Below, piece by piece: positions 1 to 8,356 of a stretch of 64,000 nucleotides of DNA. The DNA is from Aquabacter sediminis. Lineage in GTDB: Bacteria; Pseudomonadota; Alphaproteobacteria; Rhizobiales; Xanthobacteraceae. The notes below the pieces were generated by a model. It made no database searches and was not told where the DNA came from. It worked only from the letters and a program-made list of their open reading frames with translations. The stretch is taken from positions 434,001 through 498,000 of the forward strand of contig NZ_JARBFX010000002.1 in NCBI RefSeq assembly GCF_028863665.1. The letters are read 5' to 3'. A program made the translations under genes and the position numbers. Numbering within the stretch: the first letter of the stretch is position 1; each line of letters opens with the position of its first letter.

Positions 1-1
1 C

Positions 2-751
2 GTGTCGCTGCAATATCGCACCCGCGATCATCTGGTGACCGCCACCTGGCGGGTCTCCTTCAAGGTCCATCCCGGCGACCGCTTCGTGCTGCTCGGCCCA
101 TCGGGATGCGGCAAGTCCTCGCTGTTGAAATCGGTGGCCGGCTTCCTGCCGCCGGTGGAGGGCCGCATCCGCCTCAATGGGCGGGAGATCAAGGGCCCCG
201 GTCCCGACCGCATGATGGTGTTCCAGGAGTTCGACCAGCTCCTGCCTTGGAAAAGCGTGTTCGAGAACGTGGCCTATCCGCTCAAATGCACCGGCCGCTT
301 TCCCGCCGCGGACATCGAGCGGCGGGTACGGGGCTATCTGGACAAGATCGGCCTCACGCGCTTTGCCGATGCCCATCCCCACATGCTGTCGGGCGGCATG
401 AAGCAGCGCGTCGCCATCGCCCGCGCCATGGCCATGGAGCCCGACGTTCTGCTCATGGACGAGCCGTTCGCCGCGCTCGATGCCCTCACCCGGCGCACCA
501 TGCAGGCGGAACTGCTGCGCCTGTGGGACGAGACGCGATTCACCCTCCTGTTCGTCACCCATTCCATCGAGGAGGCCCTGATCGTGGGCACCCGCATCCT
601 CGTCCTCTCCCCCCATCCCGGGCAGGTGCGCGCCGAGCTGGACGCCACGGGCCTTGGCTTCGAGGAGATGGGCTCGCCCCGCTTCGTCGCCCTTCAGAAC
701 CGGATCGAAGCCATGCTGTTCGGCCACGCCGCCGCCGAGGAGGCCCACTGA
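2..751 (+). CDS. ABC transporter ATP-binding protein, nitrate/sulfonate/taurine type (5' end cut by window)
   Basis: This is the ATPase that powers a binding-protein-dependent importer of the SsuB/TauB/NrtD group. Visible motifs are Walker A GPSGCGKSS (about residues 32-40), a Q-loop near Q75, signature LSGGMKQR (129-136) and Walker B VLLMDEP (149-155), followed by the switch histidine in VTHSIEEA. The reading frame is open to the left edge, and the first GTG lies only about 30 residues before Walker A. Family members usually have a further N-terminal beta-strand, so the true start is probably outside the window. Its stop overlaps the permease start (ATGA). The substrate-binding protein, if any, would lie to the left. 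Confidence 0.9.
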   Translation: MSLQYRTRDHLVTATWRVSFKVHPGDRFVLLGPSGCGKSSLLKSVAGFLPPVEGRIRLNGREIKGPGPDRMMVFQEFDQLLPWKSVFENVAYPLKCTGRFPAADIERRVRGYLDKIGLTRFADAHPHMLSGGMKQRVAIARAMAMEPDVLLMDEPFAALDALTRRTMQAELLRLWDETRFTLLFVTHSIEEALIVGTRILVLSPHPGQVRAELDATGLGFEEMGSPRFVALQNRIEAMLFGHAAAEEAH

Positions 752-1638
752 TGAGCGAGGTCCTTCCCCTGCGCCGCGATCCCCCTGCCCGGCCTGAATA
801 TGAGCGCACGCCGGAGACGCTCGGCACCATCGGCGAAATCCAGCGCCAGCTCACCTTGGCGGAGCGCCTGGGACAGAACGCCTTCTTCCGGCGCCTCCTG
901 CTCCTGGTGGCGCTGGGGGCGGCCTGGCAGATCTATGCGGTCATCCTCAACAACGAGCTGATGTTCCCCACCTTCAGCGCCACGGTTGCAGCGCTGTGGG
1001 ATGCGCTGGTGCACGGCACGCTCCTGGAGCGCACGCTCTATTCGCTGAAAGTGCTGGTGATCGGCTATGTGATCGGCGTCGGCCTGGCGGGCCTCCTGGT
1101 CTCGCTGTCCGCCTCCACGCGGTTCGGCAACGACCTGCTCTCCACGCTCACCGCCATGTTCAACCCGCTGCCGGCGATCGCGCTTTTGCCGCTGGCGCTG
1201 CTGTGGTTCGGGCTCGGCATGCCCTCCATCGTCTTCGTCATCGTGCATTCGGTGCTGTGGGCGGTGGCGCTCAACACCCATTCCGGCTTCCAGTCGGTGA
1301 GCGAGACCATGCGCATGGCCGGCCAGACCTTCGGCCTGAAGGGGCTGCGCTACATTTTCGGCATCCTCATCCCGGCGGCGCTGCCCTCCATCGTCTCCGG
1401 TCTCAAGATCGGCTGGGCATTCGCCTGGCGCACGCTGATCGCCGCCGAGCTGGTGTTCGGCGCCTCCTCCCGCTCGGGCGGCCTGGGCTGGTTCATCTTC
1501 GAGAACCGCAACTCGCTTGAGACGCCCTACGTGTTTGCCGGCCTGCTCATGGTGATCCTGATCGGTCTCGCCATTGAGGGCCTCGTCTTCCGCACGCTGG
1601 AAATCCACACCGTGCGCAAATGGGGAATGCAGAGATGA
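751..1638 (+). CDS. ABC transporter permease, SsuC/TauC-like
   Basis: A 295-residue inner-membrane permease with about six hydrophobic segments. The central stretch containing NPLPAIALLPLALLWFG and the coupling region around GLKGLRYIF with ALPSIVSGLKIGWAFAWR match the BPD_transp_1 EAA-loop pattern of nitrate/sulfonate/taurine permeases. The ATG overlaps the stop of the ATPase gene by four bases and its own stop overlaps the next start, so the genes are translationally coupled. It should form the membrane channel for the ATPase at 2-751. The substrate cannot be read from sequence. The downstream ComA-like gene would fit an organosulfur or carboxylate compound, which is inference. Confidence 0.9.
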   Translation: MSEVLPLRRDPPARPEYERTPETLGTIGEIQRQLTLAERLGQNAFFRRLLLLVALGAAWQIYAVILNNELMFPTFSATVAALWDALVHGTLLERTLYSLKVLVIGYVIGVGLAGLLVSLSASTRFGNDLLSTLTAMFNPLPAIALLPLALLWFGLGMPSIVFVIVHSVLWAVALNTHSGFQSVSETMRMAGQTFGLKGLRYIFGILIPAALPSIVSGLKIGWAFAWRTLIAAELVFGASSRSGGLGWFIFENRNSLETPYVFAGLLMVILIGLAIEGLVFRTLEIHTVRKWGMQR

Positions 1639-3953
1639 TCCTCTCCAACCCGTCGGACACCGGCGCCGCTCCGGTCCGCGCCCGCCCCAACTGGGTGCCC
1701 GAGCCGCCCTCCATCGCCCCCGAGCGGGCTGGCCGCGTGACGCTCTCCCCCACCGGCCCCTTCCCGGCCGGCTCCTACCAGCACATCACGCTGACCTACA
1801 CCGCCGGCCATTACGGCATCGACGACACGGGCACGCTGCGGGTGTGCTTCCGCTTCGCCACCGACCAGGGCCAGCCGCAATTTACCGATCCGGCCGGCGC
1901 CAATTACGTCTCCATCAGCGCCAGCAATGGCGCGGTGCTGGATGCGCGCTTCGACTACAAGCTGAATGTGCGCCCCTTCGACCGCACCCTCGTGATCCGG
2001 GTGGTGAAGGGCTATCTGAAGGAAGGCGACACCATCACGGTGCGCTTTGGCGACCCGGCTGGCGGCTCGCCCGGCTTCCGCCTTCAGACCTTCGCCGACC
2101 CCTTCCACGAGTTCCAGGTTCTGGTGGACCCCATCGCCTGCGGCCACTATGTGCGTGTGCCCGACCAGCCCACCTTCGCCATTGTGGCGGGGCCGGTGGA
2201 AACCTACGCGCTCGTGCTGCCCACCCGTGTCGCGCCCGGCGCGCCCTTTGCTCTGGGCATCCGGGCCGAGGACCGCTGGGGCAATCCGGCGGATCTCTCC
2301 GGCCGCCGCCTCCTGCTGGAGGCGGACGGCGCGGTGGAGGGGCTGCCCGGCGACATCCGCATCGCGCAAGCGACGCCCTCTTTGCGCATAGAGCCCCTTA
2401 CCGCCACCGAAGGCGTGGTGCGCATCCGCCTGAAGGATGAGGCAGGCGCGGTGCTCGCCACCTCCAACCCCGCCGTGGTGGCCCCTTCCGACGGCCTCCT
2501 GCGCCTGTGGGCGGACCTCCACGCCCAGAGCGGGGAAACCATCGGCTCCTCCTCCGCGCACGATTACATGTGCTTTGCCCGCGACGTGGCCTTCCTGGAC
2601 GCGGTCGGCCACCAGGGCAACGACTTCCAGATCACGCTGGAATTCTGGGCCGAGCTGAACCGGCTGATGGGCGCCTTCAATGCGCCGGGCCGCTTCATCA
2701 CCGTGCCCGGCTATGAATGGTCCGGCAATACGGGGCTCGGCGGCGACCGTAACGTCTTCTTCCCCCGCGAGGACGGAACCATCCGGCGCTCCTCGCACGC
2801 GCTGGTTCCGGACCGGTCGGATGAGGCCACCGACGCCATCGATGCCCGCGCCTTGTTCCGCGACCTCGCTGCCTCCGGCGACGATCCGGTCTGCTGGGCC
2901 CATTGCGGCGGGCGCTACGCGGACATCCACTATGCGCACGACGTGCGGATCGAACGGGCAGTGGAGGTGCATTCCTCCTGGGGCACGTTCGAATGGCTGC
3001 TGGCGGACGCCTTCGAGCGCGGCTACCGGGTGGGCGTGGTCTGCAATTCCGACGGCCATAAAGGCCGACCCGGTGCCGAGGCCCCCGGCGCCTCCATGTT
3101 CGGCGCATTGGGGGGCCTCACCTGCTTCCTCGCGCCGCGCTTCGACCGGCCGGCCCTGTTCGAGGCCATGAAGGCTCGCCACCATTACGGCACCACCGGG
3201 TCTCGGCTTGATCTCGACGTGCGCATGGACCTGCCGGACGGCAGCCTCGTCTATGGCGACGACCCCTCCTTGCCGGAGGCCGAGGGCGAGCCGGCGGACA
3301 CCGCCATCATGGGCGACATCGTCGCCACCCGGGCGGGCACCGCGCGCCTCAGGCTGCGCCTGGAAGCCCCGAGCCCGCTCGTCGCGCTGGAGATTCGCGA
3401 CGGCACGCAGGTGATCGAAACCATCCGGCCCTATGGCGATGCCAAGGGCGGGCGGCGGATCGTCGTCATCTGGTCGGGCGCCGAATATCGCGGTCGCTTC
3501 CGGCAGACCGTGTGGGACGGATCTCTTGAAATCTCCGGCAATGCCCTGGTCTCCGCCAAGCCAATCAACTTCTACAATCCCGACAAGCCGCTGAAGATTG
3601 AGGGCAACAGCATCACCTGGCAGTCGGTGACCACCGGCAATTTCGCCGGCGTGGAACTTGAGCTGGCGGATGGGCAGGCTGGCCGCCTTGCCGTCACCAC
3701 GCCCAACGGCACGCTGGACATGGCCATCTCCGACATGGCCGCCGCGCCGACGTCCCTTGACTGCGGCAAGTTGGAGCGCGCGCTCAGCGTCTATCGGCTG
3801 CCGGATGAAAATCCCCACCTGTCGCTGGCGCTGGAGCGGGACATTCCCCTCGAAGCCGGCACGGAGCGGCGGATCCTCGTGGCCGCGACATTCGAGGACG
3901 GGCACCGGGCCTGGTCGAGCCCCATCTATCTCATCCCGGAGGCGGCGCGGTGA
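1635..3953 (+). CDS. DUF3604 / PHP-like putative metal-dependent hydrolase
   Basis: A 772-residue protein. The first 280 residues look beta-rich and Ig-like. The centre carries His/Asp motifs typical of DUF3604 and the PHP superfamily: WADLHAQSG near residue 291, GHQGNDF, GYEWSG near 357, AHCGG near 421, EVHSSWG near 444 and NSDGHKGRPG near 472. The C-terminal third is again beta-rich. These suggest a metallohydrolase, but no substrate is known to me. No signal peptide is obvious. I chose ATG 1635, which overlaps the permease stop (ATGA), over the upstream in-frame ATG at 1620. Tight coupling to the transporter suggests it acts on the imported compound. Confidence 0.8.
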   Translation: MILSNPSDTGAAPVRARPNWVPEPPSIAPERAGRVTLSPTGPFPAGSYQHITLTYTAGHYGIDDTGTLRVCFRFATDQGQPQFTDPAGANYVSISASNGAVLDARFDYKLNVRPFDRTLVIRVVKGYLKEGDTITVRFGDPAGGSPGFRLQTFADPFHEFQVLVDPIACGHYVRVPDQPTFAIVAGPVETYALVLPTRVAPGAPFALGIRAEDRWGNPADLSGRRLLLEADGAVEGLPGDIRIAQATPSLRIEPLTATEGVVRIRLKDEAGAVLATSNPAVVAPSDGLLRLWADLHAQSGETIGSSSAHDYMCFARDVAFLDAVGHQGNDFQITLEFWAELNRLMGAFNAPGRFITVPGYEWSGNTGLGGDRNVFFPREDGTIRRSSHALVPDRSDEATDAIDARALFRDLAASGDDPVCWAHCGGRYADIHYAHDVRIERAVEVHSSWGTFEWLLADAFERGYRVGVVCNSDGHKGRPGAEAPGASMFGALGGLTCFLAPRFDRPALFEAMKARHHYGTTGSRLDLDVRMDLPDGSLVYGDDPSLPEAEGEPADTAIMGDIVATRAGTARLRLRLEAPSPLVALEIRDGTQVIETIRPYGDAKGGRRIVVIWSGAEYRGRFRQTVWDGSLEISGNALVSAKPINFYNPDKPLKIEGNSITWQSVTTGNFAGVELELADGQAGRLAVTTPNGTLDMAISDMAAAPTSLDCGKLERALSVYRLPDENPHLSLALERDIPLEAGTERRILVAATFEDGHRAWSSPIYLIPEAAR

Positions 3954-4747
3954 CGACACCCTTCGCCTTCGTGCCCCTCGCCCCCGGCCGGAGCCTTGAA
4001 AAGCCCCGGCGCACCGGGCTGACCATGATGATCGACCAGGGCCTCGGCCTTGGCGCAGTGCGCGACATCCTCGCGACGGCGGGGGCCTATATGGACCTCG
4101 CCAAGATCAAGACGGGCACCGCCCGTCTCTATGGCGAGGCGCTTCTCATGGACAAGCTCGCCGCCTACAGGGACGCTGGCGTGCGCCCCTTCATCGGCGG
4201 GCAATTCCACGAATATGTCTTCGCCACGCTGGGCGCGGATGCGTTGCCGGGCTTCTATGCGGAAGCCCTTCGGCTGGGCTTTGCCACCATCGAGATCTCC
4301 GACAATGTGGTTCCCCTCACCGATGCGGAGCGGGCCGCGCAGATCCGTGCGGCGCGGGCGGCGGGGCTGTCCGTGTTCGCGGAGGTGGGCGCCAAGGATC
4401 GCCGCACCACGGCGGCCGATATGGTGAGCCAGGCCCAGATCTGCCTCGCCGAAGGCGCGGAGTTGGTCCTGGTGGAGGCCGCAGAGCTGGTTGTCGACGG
4501 CGTGGCGGACGAGGACATGCTCGCCGCCCTCCATGCGGGCATCGACCCCGCACGGCTCATGTTCGAACTGCCCGGCCCCTGGATTGCCGGCGTGCGCGCC
4601 TGCGACATCGAGAGCCTGAAGAAGCTGCTGGTCCGCAGCTTCGGCCCGGACGTGAATGTCGCGAACGTCCCCCCCGACACGGTGCTGGATTTCGAGGCCA
4701 CCCGCACCGGCCTTGGCGTCGCCGGACCGCCGAGCTTCTGGCACTGA
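3950..4747 (+). CDS. Phosphosulfolactate synthase (ComA) family protein
   Basis: A 265-residue TIM-barrel protein with ComA-family motifs: GLTMMIDQGLGL (about 23-34), a lysine-containing strand DLAKIKTGTARLY near 49-61, GGQFHEY, EISDNVVPL and LVLVEAAEL. Characterised ComA of methanogens joins sulfite to phosphoenolpyruvate to give phosphosulfolactate, the first step of coenzyme M synthesis. This organism is not a methanogen, so that reaction here is unproven; it might run on a related sulfonate or hydroxy-acid. GTG is used as start and overlaps the previous stop (GTGA). It is the last gene of the operon and converges on the AraC gene 21 bases away. Confidence 0.8.
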   Translation: MTTPFAFVPLAPGRSLEKPRRTGLTMMIDQGLGLGAVRDILATAGAYMDLAKIKTGTARLYGEALLMDKLAAYRDAGVRPFIGGQFHEYVFATLGADALPGFYAEALRLGFATIEISDNVVPLTDAERAAQIRAARAAGLSVFAEVGAKDRRTTAADMVSQAQICLAEGAELVLVEAAELVVDGVADEDMLAALHAGIDPARLMFELPGPWIAGVRACDIESLKKLLVRSFGPDVNVANVPPDTVLDFEATRTGLGVAGPPSFWH

Positions 4748-4768
4748 GGCGGGGCGAAGGGCGCGCCC

Positions 4769-5827
4769 TCACCCGCCTCTTCGGCGCACGCTCTTCGGCG
4801 GCATGCCGAAGGCCCGACGGAAGGCCGTGGCGAAATTGGCGGAGGAATTATAGCCCGCCAGGAAGGCCGCCTGCGCCACGGTGAGGCCGTCCTCCTCCAG
4901 AGCATGGCGGGCGCGCTCCAGCTTCCGGCGGCGGACATATTCGAACACGGTCATGCCGAAGACCGAGCGGAACAGGCGCTGGAGCGAATTGGCGCTCATG
5001 CCGGCGGCGCGCGCCACATCCTCAAGGGTGAGGTCACCGTCGAGGCGGTCCTCCAGGAAATCGTGCACCTCCCACATGCGCCGCTGATCGCGGGGCAGCA
5101 CCGTGCCCTCGGCCGGCCGCGTCTCCACCGCAGCCACTGCGGCGAGCGCCTCGGCGGCCATCTCCAGGGCCCGGCTTTCCAGTTGCAGGGCATGCAACAG
5201 GGGCCCGTGGACCTTGGGGCGCAGCACTTGCTCGGCCAGCGACACCAGCCGAGCGGATGGACGAAAGCGGGCCTGGGCGAGGTGATCGCGGCTGAAGGCA
5301 CGCACTCTTTTCTGGCCGCCCAGGCCGTCCAAGCCATCGCCCTCGATCCAATCCAGCGGCAGGGAGACATTCACCTTGCGCACATGGGTGCCGCGCCGGC
5401 CCTGGCGGCGGAAAAGATGCGGCTCCGCCCGCGCGATCACCGCCCCTTCGAGGGTTCCCCCGGTGGCGCCCGGCCCCAGCAGGAAGCGCCGGCCACCCAG
5501 TTCCACATCGGCCATGCCGTCCAGGAACAGGGAGATGGTCAAGCCCTCCTTGTGCTCGAGCTGGGTGGTCAGATCGTGCATGTCGAAGGCGTCGGTGGAA
5601 TGGAGGGTGAGGCCGGAGCGCAGCCGCAGCATGTGGTAACGGCCCCGCAAGGCCGCCGCGCTCTCGTCGCACAGATCCGGCGCGAGCACCGAAAAGCGCG
5701 TGCCGCACAAGGCGGACGCGCGGGCAATGTCGCCCTGGCTGACGAACGGCATGCGCGGCCGGGCCGCCCCCTCGCCCGTCTCGCCACGGCTGGAGCCCGT
5801 CTTCGCCTCGTCTCGTCCGTTGGTCAT
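4769..5827 (-). CDS. AraC-family transcriptional regulator (PchR-like) of the siderophore locus
   Basis: About 352 residues from ATG 5827; an upstream in-frame start at 5878 would add 17 residues. The last 100 residues form the double helix-turn-helix of AraC proteins (LEDVARAAGMSANSLQRLFRSVFG and the following VAQAAFLAGYNSSANFATAFRRAFG region). The N-terminal part resembles the ligand domain of PchR-type siderophore sensors. It is divergent from the TonB receptor at 6098, which is the usual arrangement for an AraC activator that binds a ferri-siderophore and switches on its receptor. The ligand is unknown. Confidence 0.85.
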   Translation of the reverse strand: MTNGRDEAKTGSSRGETGEGAARPRMPFVSQGDIARASALCGTRFSVLAPDLCDESAAALRGRYHMLRLRSGLTLHSTDAFDMHDLTTQLEHKEGLTISLFLDGMADVELGGRRFLLGPGATGGTLEGAVIARAEPHLFRRQGRRGTHVRKVNVSLPLDWIEGDGLDGLGGQKRVRAFSRDHLAQARFRPSARLVSLAEQVLRPKVHGPLLHALQLESRALEMAAEALAAVAAVETRPAEGTVLPRDQRRMWEVHDFLEDRLDGDLTLEDVARAAGMSANSLQRLFRSVFGMTVFEYVRRRKLERARHALEEDGLTVAQAAFLAGYNSSANFATAFRRAFGMPPKSVRRRGG

Positions 5828-5918
5828 GGGATGAGAGAGCGTGAACGGGGCACGCTTGTCAATATAAGTGGCACCCACTCAAATTAGTATTGTTCCAAAT
5901 AAGCCATTCGAGAGCTTG

Positions 5919-5963
5919 CAGACACATAGCGACACCGTATGATCGGTCCGTTCGGTGTGTCTG
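5919..5963. promoter_or_regulatory. Inverted repeat between AraC regulator and TonB receptor
   Basis: CAGACACA (5919-5926) and TGTGTCTG (5956-5963) are perfect inverted arms. Nested inside are ACACCG (5932-5937) and CGGTGT (5953-5958). The repeat sits in the 270-base divergent region 5828-6097, and an AT-rich stretch with TAATAT-like -10 candidates lies at about 5990-6005. It is a candidate operator for the AraC protein or an iron regulator. I did not find a clear classical Fur box. Confidence 0.45.
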
Positions 5964-6097
5964 TTCTAATGAAATGGCGATTGCTCAAACATAATATACG
6001 ATAGCGCAAACAGATTCATTCTGGTGGTGGCGCATGTGCCTCCCGTAAAAACGAGTCCAGTCCCCGCAGCCGGGGAAAACGGATTCGGATCCTTGCC

Positions 6098-8356
6098 ATG
6101 ACCCCTTTCATGCTCCCCCGCGACGGCTTCTGCGCGCGCATCGCCCTCGGGCCGAAAGCGCGCCGCGCTCTGCTCCTGGCTGGGACCATGTCAGTGGCCT
6201 CGCTCGCACCCTGGGGGGCGGCGCGGGCGCAGGACGCAACAGCGCAGGCCGGGGCGATCGCGCTCGACACCATCTCCGTCCAGGCAGAAGGACAATCGGT
6301 TCTCACCGAGGGCAAGGACACCTATACGGCAGCGGTGACCAGCACCGGCGTCGGCGCCCCTACCTTGTGGAAGGACATTCCCCAGTCCATCAGCACGGTG
6401 ACCAGCCAGCGCATCGCAGACCAGAACTTCACCCAGCTGGAAGAAGCCATGCAGAGGACCACCGGCATGGTGATCCTGCAGAACGATGTGGGCCGTTCCT
6501 CCATCTTCTCGCGCGGCTATGAAATCGACCAGATGCTGGTGAACGGCCTCTCCGCCCCACTCTCCAGTATCTATGGCACGCAGCCCGACCTTGCCATTTT
6601 CGACCGGATCGACGTGCTGAAGGGTCCTGCGGGCCTCTTCTACGGCGGCACCGGCGCGGGCGGCAATTCCGGCCCCTCCGGCATCATCAACGGCATTTTG
6701 AAGCCCGCCACCTCCAACTATTTCATCAATGGCGAACTGACCGGCGGGTCGTGGGACCATGGCCGGGCGCAGGTGGATGCGGGCGGCAAGCTCAATGAAG
6801 CCGGCACGGTGCGCGGGCGGGTGGTGGCGGCCTATCAGGATGCCGACAGCTTTGTCGACTTCAACGAAAACAAGGTCTGGGTGGGCTACGGCACGCTGTC
6901 CTTCGACCTGACGGAGAACACCACCCTCTCGCTCTATGCCTGGCACCAGGAGCGGGACATCCTGCCCTTCAACGGCCTGCCGGCCATCAATGCGGGGGGC
7001 GGCGTTGGCCAATTGCTGAACGTGCCGCGCAACACCTTTGTCGGCGCATATTGGAACACGTTCCACAACGACACCACCGACTATGTGGCCGAGCTGAAGC
7101 ACGACTTCGACAATGGCGGCGAGGCCAAGGCCTCGGTGCGCTATTCCGATCGATATGTGGATTATCGCTACGCCTATGGCGCCAGCGCGGTCTCCACCGC
7201 AGCGCGGACCTACGGCAATTTTTCAATGCAATATACGGCGGCGAAATACTGGGAGACGTCGCTCTCGGCCGACGCCCATGTGACCATGCCCTTCCAGGCG
7301 CTGGGCCAGACGCAGCAGATCACGGCGGGCCTCGCCTTCCAGAGCGTGGACACCAATCTCTTGGCGCCCACCTCCACCTCGCTTTCAGGCACCTACAACA
7401 TCTATGCCTTCAACCCCTATGCGGTGCCCAACCCGACCACGCTCTATAATCGCCAGACGCTCACCGATCCGACCCAATACGGCCTCTATGGCCAGGCCAA
7501 TCTGAAGCCGCTGGAGCAGGTCACGGTGCTGCTCGGAGGGCGCTTCGCCTGGTACGACAACACGTCCACCGTCACCACCGTCAACACCACGACGGGCGGC
7601 ATCACCACCACCAACGCGCCCATCAATATCGACGGCGAGTTCGTGCCTTATGCCGGCCTCGTGGTGGAGCTGACCAAGAACATCTCGGCCTATGTGAGCT
7701 ACACCGACACCTTCACGCCCCAGTTCGAGGTGGACGCCAATGGCGACGCCTTGGCCCCGCGCCAGGGCTTCCAGTATGAAGGTGGCCTCAAGGGCTCCTT
7801 CTTCGACGGCGCGCTCAATGCCTCCGCCGCTATGTTCCTGATCCGTGACAATAATCGCGCGCTCGCCACCTCCACCGCGAACGTCTATGTGGCCGCCGGC
7901 GAGACGCAGGTGTCCGGCTATGAACTGGAGGTCAGCGGCCGCCTCGCGCCGGGATGGGAGGTCTATGCCGGCTACACCTACACCGAGACCGAATATCTCA
8001 CCGCCACCGCCGCCCAATTGGCCAGCGGCTTCAGCACCTATACGCCGCGCAACAATTTCAACCTCTGGACCAAGTATGAATTCCAGGACCCGAGGCTGAA
8101 GGGACTAAGCGTCGGCGCGGGCGTCAAGCATCTGTCGAGCTTCTACACCACGTCGGGCGGCGTCACGCTGACCGCGCCCGGCTACACCACCGTGGATGCG
8201 CAGATCGGCTACAAATTCAACGAGCATTTTCAGGCGACATTCACCGCCACCAACATTTTCGACGAGGTCTACTACACTCGCGTCGGCTCCACCTCGCTGT
8301 TCAACTTCTATGGCGAGCCCCGCGCCTATTGGCTGAAAGTGAGCGCGACCTATTGA
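6098..8356 (+). CDS. TonB-dependent siderophore receptor
   Basis: A 752-residue outer-membrane receptor. A long N-terminal signal sequence ends near the AARAQDA motif (residues 41-47). It is followed by a plug domain (PQSISTVTSQRIADQ, then RGYEIDQMLVNG and DRIDVLKGPAGLFYG) and a beta-barrel ending in an aromatic residue (SATY), as expected for outer-membrane insertion. The plug pattern is that of ferric-siderophore receptors (FhuA/FoxA/FpvA class). ATG 6098 gives the full signal sequence; ATG 6110 is an alternative. It starts the iron-uptake operon that runs to 12276, with the divergent AraC gene as likely regulator. Confidence 0.93.
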   Translation: MTPFMLPRDGFCARIALGPKARRALLLAGTMSVASLAPWGAARAQDATAQAGAIALDTISVQAEGQSVLTEGKDTYTAAVTSTGVGAPTLWKDIPQSISTVTSQRIADQNFTQLEEAMQRTTGMVILQNDVGRSSIFSRGYEIDQMLVNGLSAPLSSIYGTQPDLAIFDRIDVLKGPAGLFYGGTGAGGNSGPSGIINGILKPATSNYFINGELTGGSWDHGRAQVDAGGKLNEAGTVRGRVVAAYQDADSFVDFNENKVWVGYGTLSFDLTENTTLSLYAWHQERDILPFNGLPAINAGGGVGQLLNVPRNTFVGAYWNTFHNDTTDYVAELKHDFDNGGEAKASVRYSDRYVDYRYAYGASAVSTAARTYGNFSMQYTAAKYWETSLSADAHVTMPFQALGQTQQITAGLAFQSVDTNLLAPTSTSLSGTYNIYAFNPYAVPNPTTLYNRQTLTDPTQYGLYGQANLKPLEQVTVLLGGRFAWYDNTSTVTTVNTTTGGITTTNAPINIDGEFVPYAGLVVELTKNISAYVSYTDTFTPQFEVDANGDALAPRQGFQYEGGLKGSFFDGALNASAAMFLIRDNNRALATSTANVYVAAGETQVSGYELEVSGRLAPGWEVYAGYTYTETEYLTATAAQLASGFSTYTPRNNFNLWTKYEFQDPRLKGLSVGAGVKHLSSFYTTSGGVTLTAPGYTTVDAQIGYKFNEHFQATFTATNIFDEVYYTRVGSTSLFNFYGEPRAYWLKVSATY

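Noticed and set aside
1527-3959. 810-residue open frame on the minus strand opposite the permease and DUF3604 genes
   Set aside because: Its translation is low-complexity (Gly/Ala/Arg/His-rich) with no domain, and it lies antisense to clear protein families. High-GC DNA yields such shadows.
5828-6097. Fur box in front of the TonB receptor
   Set aside because: No 19-base GATAATGATAATCATTATC-like match was seen; many alphaproteobacteria use RirA or Irr instead.
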